From positions 1 through 6,045 of the forward strand of contig DAOVHN010000166.1 of assembly GCA_030671915.1 (NCBI GenBank): a DNA stretch of 6,045 nt, read 5' to 3'. This document shows, one piece after another, positions 1 to 5,355 of this stretch; position 1 is the first letter of the stretch, and each line of letters begins with the position of its first letter. The notes beneath the pieces were generated by a model. It saw only the letters and a list, made by a program, of their open reading frames with translations. It did no database searches and was not told the DNA's origin. Source of the stretch: Pseudomonadota bacterium. Its GTDB lineage: Bacteria; Pseudomonadota; Alphaproteobacteria; UBA8366; JADFVY01. Position numbers and translations under genes: made by a program.

Positions 1-17
1 CGGTATTCCGTCATGGA

Positions 18-707
18 TCAGGCAATGCCCAGCAGGCCGGGCAGGGGGGCGAGGTTGTCGATCTCGCGGTCCGGCGCGCCGGGGATGCGTTCGGGCGGCT
101 GGCCGAAGCGGTTGACCCAGACCACCCGGAAGCCGAAATGCGACGCGGCGTATGCGTCCCAGGCGTTCGACGACATGAAGCAGATTTCTTCCGGTTTCAC
201 GCCGACACGGTCCACCGCCAACTGGTAGACACGCGGGTCCGGCTTGTAGATGCCGACATCCTCGATCGACAACGCATGGTCCAACAGGTCCGTAAGGCCC
301 GCCGATTCGATCGCGGCTTCCAGCATCTTCGGCGCGCCGTTGGACAACACGCCGGTCTGCAGACCGCCGGCCTTCAACGCCGCCAGCATATCCGGCACTT
401 CCGCATAGGCGTCGAGTTCCAGGTAAAGGTCCATCAGGCGCCGGCGCATCGCCGGGTCGTCCAGATCGACCGCCGCCATGGCGTAGTCCAGTGCGTCGCC
501 GGTGACCTGCCAGAAATCCACATGGGTGCGCATCAGGCTGCGCAGCCAGGTATATTGCAGTTGCTTCTGGCGCCAGATATCCGACAGGCCGTCTGCCTTG
601 TCGCCAAGATCGCCGCGGCACCGCGCCGCCGCGGAATGAACGTCGAACAATGTGCCGTAAGCATCGAAGATGCAGGCGCGGATACCGGAAATTTCAGCCT
701 TGGCCAT
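18..707 (-). CDS. (S)-2-haloacid dehalogenase, type II (HAD superfamily)
   Basis: Predicted cytoplasmic hydrolase that removes halogen from short L-2-haloalkanoic acids, giving the D-2-hydroxy acid through an aspartyl-ester intermediate. The 229-residue length matches the family. Visible residues follow the known L-2-haloacid dehalogenase pattern: the nucleophile Asp15 in DAYGTLFD with Thr19, Arg46 after Trp45 (the halide-side arginine), Ser122-Asn123 in LSNGA (HAD motif II), Lys155 in YKPDP, Tyr161, and the SSNAWD block with Ser179, Asn181 and Asp184. A helical cap lies at about residues 25-100. The ATG at 705-707 is preceded by GGGAGGA with about 4 nt spacing, which fixes the start. It is transcribed away from the NYN gene and stands alone in this window, so context gives no substrate. 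All catalytic positions are present, so the family call is firm. Whether the natural substrate is a haloacid is inferred, since many such annotated enzymes lack tested activity. Confidence 0.93.
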   Translation of the reverse strand: MAKAEISGIRACIFDAYGTLFDVHSAAARCRGDLGDKADGLSDIWRQKQLQYTWLRSLMRTHVDFWQVTGDALDYAMAAVDLDDPAMRRRLMDLYLELDAYAEVPDMLAALKAGGLQTGVLSNGAPKMLEAAIESAGLTDLLDHALSIEDVGIYKPDPRVYQLAVDRVGVKPEEICFMSSNAWDAYAASHFGFRVVWVNRFGQPPERIPGAPDREIDNLAPLPGLLGIA

Positions 708-711
708 GGGG

Positions 712-718
712 TCCTCCC
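712..718 (-). promoter_or_regulatory. Ribosome binding site of the haloacid dehalogenase gene
   Basis: On the minus strand GGGAGGA sits 4 nt before the ATG at 705-707. It is a strong Shine-Dalgarno match and supports that start codon. Confidence 0.75.
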
Positions 719-775
719 TAGTCTTGCTGTTGCCATCCCAATCCCGGCTGCCCGCCCCGGAACGAGTCGGCGATT

Positions 776-784
776 GTTATAGCA
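776..784 (-). promoter_or_regulatory. Candidate extended -10 promoter of the haloacid dehalogenase gene
   Basis: Read on the minus strand this is TGCTATAAC: an extended -10 TG plus TATAAC, five of six matches to TATAAT. No good -35 is seen 17 bp upstream (TCCCCG), which an extended -10 can tolerate. It predicts a leader of roughly 60 nt before the ATG at 707. It was read by eye only, and GC-rich genomes often depart from the E. coli consensus. Confidence 0.35.
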
Positions 785-827
785 TGAGGGGGAGGGCGCG
801 GGGATAGAGGCGTGGCTCATGATTCGT

Positions 828-856
828 TTCGCAACTTGGACATAGTCGGCTATGAT
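828..856 (+). promoter_or_regulatory. Candidate promoter of the NYN-domain gene
   Basis: TTCGCA (828-833, four of six to TTGACA) and TATGAT (851-856, five of six to TATAAT) are separated by exactly 17 bp. Transcription would begin near 863, giving a very short leader that still contains the ribosome binding site at 869-874. The perfect inverted repeat at 841-854 covers the spacer and the start of the -10. No competing promoter of similar quality was seen nearby. Confidence 0.4.
841..854. repeat. Perfect inverted repeat overlapping the NYN gene -10 (possible operator)
   Basis: CATAG-tcgg-CTATG has 5-bp perfect arms around a 4-bp centre. It overlaps the candidate -10 TATGAT (851-856), a position typical for a repressor site. 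Arms this short can occur by chance, and no regulator gene is visible in the window. Its role is inferred from position only. Confidence 0.3.
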
Positions 857-868
857 GGTTGCTCTTAT

Positions 869-874
869 GGAGGG
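869..874 (+). promoter_or_regulatory. Ribosome binding site that fixes the NYN gene start
   Basis: GGAGGG lies 5 nt before the ATG at 880-882. The reading frame is open back to a TTG at 859, but that codon lies upstream of this Shine-Dalgarno, so ATG 880 is the better start. Confidence 0.8.
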
Positions 875-879
875 AAAAT

Positions 880-1629
880 ATGGCGTCAGAAACCCGTTCC
901 GCCCGCCTTGCCGTGTTGATCGATGCCGACAACGTGTCGGCTCGCATCGCCGAAGGCCTTTTTGAAGATATCGCCAAGATCGGCGAGGCCAGCGTACGGC
1001 GTATTTACGGCGATTTTTCGGGCACACGCCTGAAATCATGGGCCGACATACTTCCCCGGCACGCCATAATTCCGCATCACAACGTTGCCAATACGCCGGG
1101 CAAAAATGCGACCGATATCGCTTTGGTGATCGATGCGATGGACTTGTTGCACAGCGGCCGGTTTGACGGCTTTTGCCTAGTCTCGTCGGACAGCGATTTC
1201 ACCCGCCTCGCCTCGCGCATCCGCGAGCATGGTACCGACGTCTACGGCTTTGGCGAGCGGAAGACGCCGGAAAGCTTTCGGCAGGCCTGCCTTCGTTTTA
1301 TCTATACGGAAAATCTGCTGCCTGCCGCGCCGGACCGCGATCCGACGCCAGAGACCCAGCCGTTGCCACCACAGCCTAAGGACTCCATTCCTATCCTGCG
1401 CAGGGCAATCACCCTGCTCGACGAAGAAGATGGCTGGGTCGGGCTCAGCGCGGTCGGTTCGCAACTCGGGAAGCTGGCCCCTGACTTCGATCCGCGCACC
1501 TACGGCCATGCGAAACTGAGTGACTTGGTTAAGAAAACCGGCGTCTTCGAGGTTGAACTTCCCAAGGGCAAGGGGATGAGAATTCGCCCGAAGAAAAGCC
1601 CTAAACAGAAAAGCGCCGCAAAAAAATAA
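880..1629 (+). CDS. NYN-domain (LabA/DUF88-like) putative RNase with C-terminal OST-HTH/LOTUS domain
   Basis: Predicted cytoplasmic 249-residue protein. The N-terminal NYN (PIN-like) domain, about residues 8-145, begins with LAVLIDADNVS. It carries the acidic set expected of a metal-dependent nuclease: Asp15, Asp17-Asn18, Asp79, Asp84 and Asp104/Asp106 in VSSDSDF. The GKNATDIALVIDAMDLL block (74-90) is the usual NYN helix. A Pro-rich linker (149-167) leads to a second domain (about 168-236) with GWVGLSAVGSQL and a YGHAKLSDLVKK helix, which resembles the OST-HTH/LOTUS RNA-binding fold. The tail (228-249) is Lys-rich and could add nucleic-acid affinity. This NYN plus LOTUS pairing is known in bacteria, and RNA processing or decay is the favoured role, but the exact target is unknown. 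The gene appears monocistronic: its own promoter lies upstream, and it converges on the transglycosylase gene 13 bp past its stop. Family call is firm; nuclease activity is inferred from intact acidic residues. Confidence 0.9.
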   Translation: MASETRSARLAVLIDADNVSARIAEGLFEDIAKIGEASVRRIYGDFSGTRLKSWADILPRHAIIPHHNVANTPGKNATDIALVIDAMDLLHSGRFDGFCLVSSDSDFTRLASRIREHGTDVYGFGERKTPESFRQACLRFIYTENLLPAAPDRDPTPETQPLPPQPKDSIPILRRAITLLDEEDGWVGLSAVGSQLGKLAPDFDPRTYGHAKLSDLVKKTGVFEVELPKGKGMRIRPKKSPKQKSAAKK

Positions 1630-1671
1630 GGATGCAGCAGTTCTATTCGGAACTCTCGGGTTCGTAACCCG
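1620..1671 (-). terminator. Weak candidate terminator at the 3' end of the lytic transglycosylase gene
   Basis: Read on the minus strand, two perfect hairpins follow each other: CGGGTT-acg-AACCCG (1657-1671) and AGTTC-cgaata-GAACT (1639-1654). The second spans the slt stop codon. About 9 nt later comes TTATTTTTTT (1620-1629), which on the other strand is the lysine-coding end of the NYN gene. The gap between stem and T-run is longer than in a canonical intrinsic terminator and the distal stem is short, so this is tentative. Confidence 0.25.
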
Positions 1672-3808
1672 GCAGGCCGCGGGTGAGGTCTTCGGGGTGC
1701 AGCAGGACGATGCGTTCGTCATCCAGCTTCCAGCGATAGATCGGCAGGGTTTCAAGGATGCGCTGGACGTAGTTGCGGGTTTCGGAGAACGGGATCGACT
1801 CGATCCAGTCGATGGAATCGTCAAGCGAGCGGCGAGGGTCGCCGTTCTCCCCGAGCCATTTCTTGACCCGGTGCGGGCCGGCGTTGTAGGCGGCCAGCGC
1901 CATCACCATCGACCCCTCGTACCGCGTCAGCATGTCGTCGAGATAGGCGCTGCCCAGGGTCAGGTTATGAAACGGGTCGTCGGTCAGGCGGCTGGTCGAA
2001 TGTCCCTTGATCGCAAGGTCCCGGGCGACCCGCTTCGCGGTGGCCGGCATAAGCTGCATCAGCCCGCGGGCGCCGGCCCGGCTGTGCGCGCCAGGGTCGA
2101 AGGCGCTTTCCTGGCGAACAAGCGCATGAAGCAGCGCCGGATTCAACGGCAACTCCCCGTCCACGACCAGGGTCGGATAACCCAGATCGCGCAACAATAC
2201 CCCGTCCTGCGCCGCGCGCCGCGCGATGTATACCGCAATCTCGGTGCGGCCGGCGTCACGGGCCAGCTTTGCGGCCTTGACCCATTCCGTCGCCGTTTCG
2301 CTGCGCCAGGCGATATGACGCAAAAGCGGGATCAGGGCTTCCTTGTCGTCGAGGGAGGCAAGGAACGCCATCGGCGATCTAGCCGGATCGACGTCGGTAT
2401 CGCCGGTGACCGCGGGTGAACGCGTCGCCTTCAGTCCGATCAACAGGCGCGCCAGGCGCACCAGGTCATCGCGCTCGAAGGCTTCCGCTTCGGCCGCGTC
2501 GATCCTCGTTTCGTGGCCCGGCGGCGGCGGGAGGTCCATGTCCAACCGGTCGGCCGCAAGCTGGCCATAAAACGTCGTGTTGTGGCCGGCCGCGGTTCGG
2601 TACCACTGCTTCGAAATTTCCTTCTTGCCGGCGGCCTCGGCCGCGCGGCCCGCCCAGTAGGCGCCGCGGGCGCGGCTGATCGGATAGCTGACGAAATCGT
2701 ACAGCGTCGAGAAATGGCCGAAGGCGGCATGCGGATCGTCCAGGAAGCGTAGCGCGATCCAGCCGGCCAAAAATTCCGCGTCTGCCCGCTTGGCCCGGTT
2801 GATCAGCCCGTGGCTGCGTACCAGGCGATAGGCGGTGGCCGGGTCGCCGTCGCGCAGGAAGCGCCGGGTCAGGATTTCCCGTTCGCTCCACCAGCGAGCG
2901 GGGCGGCCCAGCTCGCCGCTGTAGCGCAACAGCAACTCCGCCGCATCGGCGTTCATTTCCTTGCGGCGGCGCCATCGCACGCGCTCGTAATAAAGGCCCG
3001 GGTCGTTCTCCAGCCAGGGCGGAATTCTCTCGATGGCGGCATCCACGCCGCCCTTCTGGCCCATCAGCCGCAGCCTGGCGTCGGCCAGCGCGCGGCGGCC
3101 CTCGCCGAGCCGGTCCCTGTGGCGGCGGGCCGCGGTTCTGCGATTGTCCCACAGCAGGCGGTCTAGCCGTGCCGCATGATCCTCCGGCTCCAGATACTCG
3201 CCGAACTCCAGAATGTAAGCTTCTTCGTCGTCGCGGCCCATGTCGAAGCGGGCCCATCCGCGCCTGACCATGTCGATCGCCTTCCGCTCGTTTCCGGCAC
3301 GGAACAGGGCGCGCGACCAGGCGATCGAGCCTTCCCGGGTGCGTGGCGTGTGGTTTTTAAACCAGTCCAGCATGGCGCGGGACGGGGTAGCGCTGTCTAT
3401 TGCGCGTTCTGCTTCCCTTTTCAGGGAACCGAACTTTGGCCAGCCGGGGTTGGCGGCGATGAAGCCGGTCAATTCCTCGAAGGATTGCTCCCGGTCATTG
3501 TCGCGCAACAGAACCCAATGCACCAGCTTTCCGACCAGCCTGTCCTGGACCGGTTGGATGGGGATCGGCGCGAGGATCTGTTCCTCCCTCAACGCCGGCT
3601 TTCCGATGTCGTCGATGACAGGCCGGTTGGCGGCCGCCCCCCATGGGTCGATGGCGGCACTGCCGTCGGTATACGGTGCGTCTTCGGCGCGGGCCAATTC
3701 CGTCGGTGTCTCCGCGGCCAGCGCGGGCGCGGCCAGCAAGGCCGCCGCAAAAACAGCGTGCGCAAGCAGGGTGGCCGAGCGCCAATCTGCCATGGTCCTT
3801 CTCGGCAT
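1643..3808 (-). CDS. slt: Soluble lytic murein transglycosylase (Slt70-like)
   Basis: Periplasmic enzyme that cleaves the MurNAc-GlcNAc bond of peptidoglycan, forming 1,6-anhydro-MurNAc ends; used in wall turnover and remodelling. The 721-residue protein has an N-terminal signal peptide: basic start, hydrophobic stretch at about 12-27, and APALA-AE with likely cleavage after Ala31. Residues about 85-540 are helical with tandem helix-turn-helix-like segments, matching the superhelical ring of E. coli Slt70 (645 aa). The C-terminal SLT domain (about 550-690) has all hallmark motifs: catalytic Glu567 in VRQESAF, GLMQLMPATA (582-591), AAYNAGP (639-645) and NYVQRI with Tyr680. ATG 3806-3808 was chosen because GGGGAGA lies 7 nt upstream. 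The in-frame ATG at 3793 (Met6) would keep the signal peptide but has only AAGGA placed very close. It is divergent from dapA, which supplies the diaminopimelate pathway, so the shared upstream region links two wall-related functions. Family certain. Confidence 0.95.
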   Translation of the reverse strand: MPRRTMADWRSATLLAHAVFAAALLAAPALAAETPTELARAEDAPYTDGSAAIDPWGAAANRPVIDDIGKPALREEQILAPIPIQPVQDRLVGKLVHWVLLRDNDREQSFEELTGFIAANPGWPKFGSLKREAERAIDSATPSRAMLDWFKNHTPRTREGSIAWSRALFRAGNERKAIDMVRRGWARFDMGRDDEEAYILEFGEYLEPEDHAARLDRLLWDNRRTAARRHRDRLGEGRRALADARLRLMGQKGGVDAAIERIPPWLENDPGLYYERVRWRRRKEMNADAAELLLRYSGELGRPARWWSEREILTRRFLRDGDPATAYRLVRSHGLINRAKRADAEFLAGWIALRFLDDPHAAFGHFSTLYDFVSYPISRARGAYWAGRAAEAAGKKEISKQWYRTAAGHNTTFYGQLAADRLDMDLPPPPGHETRIDAAEAEAFERDDLVRLARLLIGLKATRSPAVTGDTDVDPARSPMAFLASLDDKEALIPLLRHIAWRSETATEWVKAAKLARDAGRTEIAVYIARRAAQDGVLLRDLGYPTLVVDGELPLNPALLHALVRQESAFDPGAHSRAGARGLMQLMPATAKRVARDLAIKGHSTSRLTDDPFHNLTLGSAYLDDMLTRYEGSMVMALAAYNAGPHRVKKWLGENGDPRRSLDDSIDWIESIPFSETRNYVQRILETLPIYRWKLDDERIVLLHPEDLTRGLPGYEPESSE

Positions 3809-3815
3809 GATGCCG

Positions 3816-3822
3816 TCTCCCC
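3816..3822 (-). promoter_or_regulatory. Ribosome binding site of the lytic transglycosylase gene
   Basis: GGGGAGA on the minus strand, 7 nt before the ATG at 3806-3808. It favours this start over the ATG five codons further in. Confidence 0.65.
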
Positions 3823-3849
3823 GAGTCCGGATGGCTGTACGACATTGAA

Positions 3850-3879
3850 TCTATATGAATAGTACCAAGAAAATGTAAA
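3850..3879 (-). promoter_or_regulatory. Candidate promoter of the lytic transglycosylase gene
   Basis: On the minus strand TTTACA (3874-3879, five of six to TTGACA) and TATAGA (3850-3855, four of six to TATAAT) are 18 bp apart in the most AT-rich patch of the window. The predicted start near 3843 gives a leader of about 35 nt. TGAAT occurs twice with 10-bp periodicity (3846-3850 and 3856-3860) around the -10. Confidence 0.4.
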
Positions 3880-3882
3880 AAT

Positions 3883-3895
3883 TATGGTCGCCATA
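3883..3895. repeat. Perfect inverted repeat between the divergent slt and dapA promoters
   Basis: TATGG-tcg-CCATA has 5-bp perfect arms and a 3-bp centre. It lies just upstream of the candidate -35 of slt (3874-3879) and 15 bp before the candidate -35 of dapA (3911-3916). A regulator bound there could affect both genes. Function is inferred from position only; the arms are short. Confidence 0.3.
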
Positions 3896-3910
3896 CCCTG
3901 TGCCCCAAGC

Positions 3911-3939
3911 TTGCCGCGGGCCAAGTCTGGCTGTATGTT
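3911..3939 (+). promoter_or_regulatory. Candidate promoter of the dapA-smpB operon
   Basis: TTGCCG (3911-3916) and TATGTT (3934-3939) each match the consensus at four of six positions with an ideal 17-bp spacer. Transcription would start near 3946, leaving a leader of about 59 nt. That leader is too short for a lysine riboswitch and shows only a 4-bp GGCG/CGCC stem. Confidence 0.4.
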
Positions 3940-3992
3940 CCGGCGACGGTCGGGGCGTAAACCCGCCACGATTGAAAAAATAACGTAATATC

Positions 3993-3998
3993 AAGGAG
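3993..3998 (+). promoter_or_regulatory. Ribosome binding site of dapA
   Basis: AAGGAG followed by ATAATT and the ATG at 4005-4007. This is the most canonical Shine-Dalgarno in the window and fits a well-translated biosynthetic gene. Confidence 0.8.
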
Positions 3999-4004
3999 AT
4001 AATT

Positions 4005-4880
4005 ATGTTCAGCGGTTCCATCACCGCGCTGATCACCCCATTCCGCAACGGTGAAGTGGACGAGAAGGCGTTTCAGGAATTTGTCGATTGGCAGATCCAG
4101 GAAGGATCGAACGGCGTCGTACCGGTTGGAACGACTGGCGAGTCACCCACCTTGAGCCATGACGAACATAAACGCGTTGTCGAACTTTGCGTCGAGGTCG
4201 CGAAGGGGAAAGTCCCGGTGATCGCCGGCGCCGGCTCTAATTCCACGGCCGAAGCCATCGACCTGACCCGCCATGCCAGGAGCGCGGGCGCGGATGCGGC
4301 GCTGATAGTAACGCCCTATTACAACAAGCCGACCCAAGAGGGGCTCTATCGCCATTACGAGGCTATCGTGGAGGCGGTGGATATTCCCGTCATCATTTAT
4401 AATATTCCCGGCCGCAGTGTCGTGGACATGTCGGTCGAGACGATGGCCCGCCTGGCGAAACTGTCCAATATCGTCGGCGTCAAGGATGCGACCGCCGACC
4501 TTGCGCGGCCTCTGGCCACGCGCATGGCCATCGGCGGCGAGTTCTGCCAGCTTTCCGGCGAGGACGCGACCATCGGCGCCTTCCTGGCGCAGGGCGGCCA
4601 TGGCTGCATTTCGGTGACGTCCAATGTGGCGCCGCGGCTCTGTTCGGACCTTCACAAAGCCTGGCAGGCGAGGGACATCGACAGGTTCGCCGAGATCCGC
4701 GACCGGCTGATGCCGCTGCATTCGGCCTTGTTCTGCGAGAGCAGCCCGGGCCCCGTCAAATACGCCGCCAGCCTGCTGGGCAAATCCTTGCCCGACACCA
4801 GGCTGCCGATGGCGCCGATCACAGAGGCCAGCCTCGGCCGGGTGGATGAAGCAATGCGGACCGTGGGACTGCTGAACTAG
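4005..4880 (+). CDS. dapA: 4-hydroxy-tetrahydrodipicolinate synthase
   Basis: Condenses pyruvate with L-aspartate semialdehyde in the first committed step of diaminopimelate and lysine synthesis; cytoplasmic, typically a homotetramer. The 291 residues form one (beta/alpha)8 barrel plus a C-terminal helical region, close to the 292 of E. coli DapA. All catalytic residues are visible one position earlier than in E. coli: Thr43-Thr44 in GTTGES, Tyr106 in TPYYNKP, Tyr132 in IYNIPGR with Arg137, and the Schiff-base Lys160 in VGVKDATAD. The residues forming the lysine feedback site of the E. coli enzyme are also kept (His52, His55, Asn79, Glu83, Tyr105), so inhibition by lysine is predicted. The start is set by AAGGAG upstream. 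smpB follows after 4 nt, indicating one transcript. No truncation or odd residues. Other members of the DHDPS/NAL lyase family are much less likely given the complete DapA residue set. Confidence 0.98.
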   Translation: MFSGSITALITPFRNGEVDEKAFQEFVDWQIQEGSNGVVPVGTTGESPTLSHDEHKRVVELCVEVAKGKVPVIAGAGSNSTAEAIDLTRHARSAGADAALIVTPYYNKPTQEGLYRHYEAIVEAVDIPVIIYNIPGRSVVDMSVETMARLAKLSNIVGVKDATADLARPLATRMAIGGEFCQLSGEDATIGAFLAQGGHGCISVTSNVAPRLCSDLHKAWQARDIDRFAEIRDRLMPLHSALFCESSPGPVKYAASLLGKSLPDTRLPMAPITEASLGRVDEAMRTVGLLN

Positions 4881-4884
4881 TTCA

Positions 4885-5355
4885 ATGGCCGTGAAAAAAA
4901 AAGGCCCGCGCGCGGCGGCCGAGAACCGGCGCGCACGCCATGATTACCTGATCGGGGAAACGATCGAGACCGGCATGGTGCTGATGGGCAGCGAGGTAAA
5001 ATCGCTGCGCCTGGGACATGCCACTCTGGCCGAATCACATGCCGGGCCCAAGGACGGCGCGATCTGGCTGTTGAACTGCCATATTCCGCCCTACCAACAG
5101 GCCGGCCGCGAGGGGCACGAGGCCAAGCGCCCGCGCAAGCTGCTGCTGCGCAAGAAGGAGATGGTGCGCCTTCTGGAGGCGGTGAAGCAGAAGGGCGTAA
5201 CCCTGGTGCCACTGAAAATCTATTTCAACGACCGCGGCATTGCCAAGTTGCTGTTGGGACTGGCCAAGGGCAAGAAGCAGCATGACAAGCGTCAGGCCGA
5301 CAAGGACCGTGACTGGAAGCGCCAGCAGGGCCGCCTCATGCGCGAGAAGGGCTAG
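4885..5355 (+). CDS. smpB: SsrA-binding protein SmpB (trans-translation factor)
   Basis: Binds the tRNA-like part of tmRNA and brings it to stalled ribosomes, where it mimics the anticodon arm and starts tagging of the unfinished peptide. The 156-residue protein is of normal length with the typical order of motifs: ENRRARHDY (13-21), GSEVKSLR (35-42), the ESHA segment (50-53), PPYQQAG (68-74), RPRKLLL (82-88), IYFND (112-116) and KGKKQHDKR (128-136). The basic C-terminal tail (137-156, KDRDWKRQQGRLMREKG region) is the part that enters the mRNA channel and decoding centre. No Shine-Dalgarno is evident before ATG 4885-4887; with dapA ending 4 nt upstream, translation probably depends on coupling to dapA. 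Codons 4-6 form a run of nine A bases. The stop codon overlaps that of the convergent glycosylase gene. Identification is certain; coupling is inferred. Confidence 0.98.
   Translation: MAVKKKGPRAAAENRRARHDYLIGETIETGMVLMGSEVKSLRLGHATLAESHAGPKDGAIWLLNCHIPPYQQAGREGHEAKRPRKLLLRKKEMVRLLEAVKQKGVTLVPLKIYFNDRGIAKLLLGLAKGKKQHDKRQADKDRDWKRQQGRLMREKG

Noticed and set aside
138..782. Long plus-strand reading frame (214 codons) opposite the haloacid dehalogenase
   Set aside because: Arg/His/Gln-rich translation with no recognisable motif. It is a typical antisense shadow in GC-rich DNA, and the minus-strand gene has a complete catalytic set.
836..841. TTGGAC as -35 of the NYN gene
   Set aside because: Five of six to the consensus, but 17 bp downstream there is no usable -10, and the good TATGAT is only 9 bp away.
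859..879. TTG start giving the NYN protein seven extra N-terminal residues
   Set aside because: The Shine-Dalgarno GGAGGG (869-874) lies downstream of this TTG and directly serves ATG 880. The extra residues add nothing to the NYN fold.
1697..2419. Plus-strand reading frame (240 codons) opposite the SLT catalytic domain
   Set aside because: The opposite strand encodes every SLT motif. The plus-strand product is low-complexity and Arg/Gly-rich.
3176..3862. Plus-strand reading frame (228 codons) opposite the start of the lytic transglycosylase
   Set aside because: It covers the signal peptide and N-terminal region of a clear gene, runs through its promoter, and shows no family signature or ribosome binding site.
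3946..4004. Lysine riboswitch or attenuator in the dapA leader
   Set aside because: About 59 nt is far too short for the L box. Only a 4-bp stem is seen, with no terminator and no leader peptide rich in Lys.
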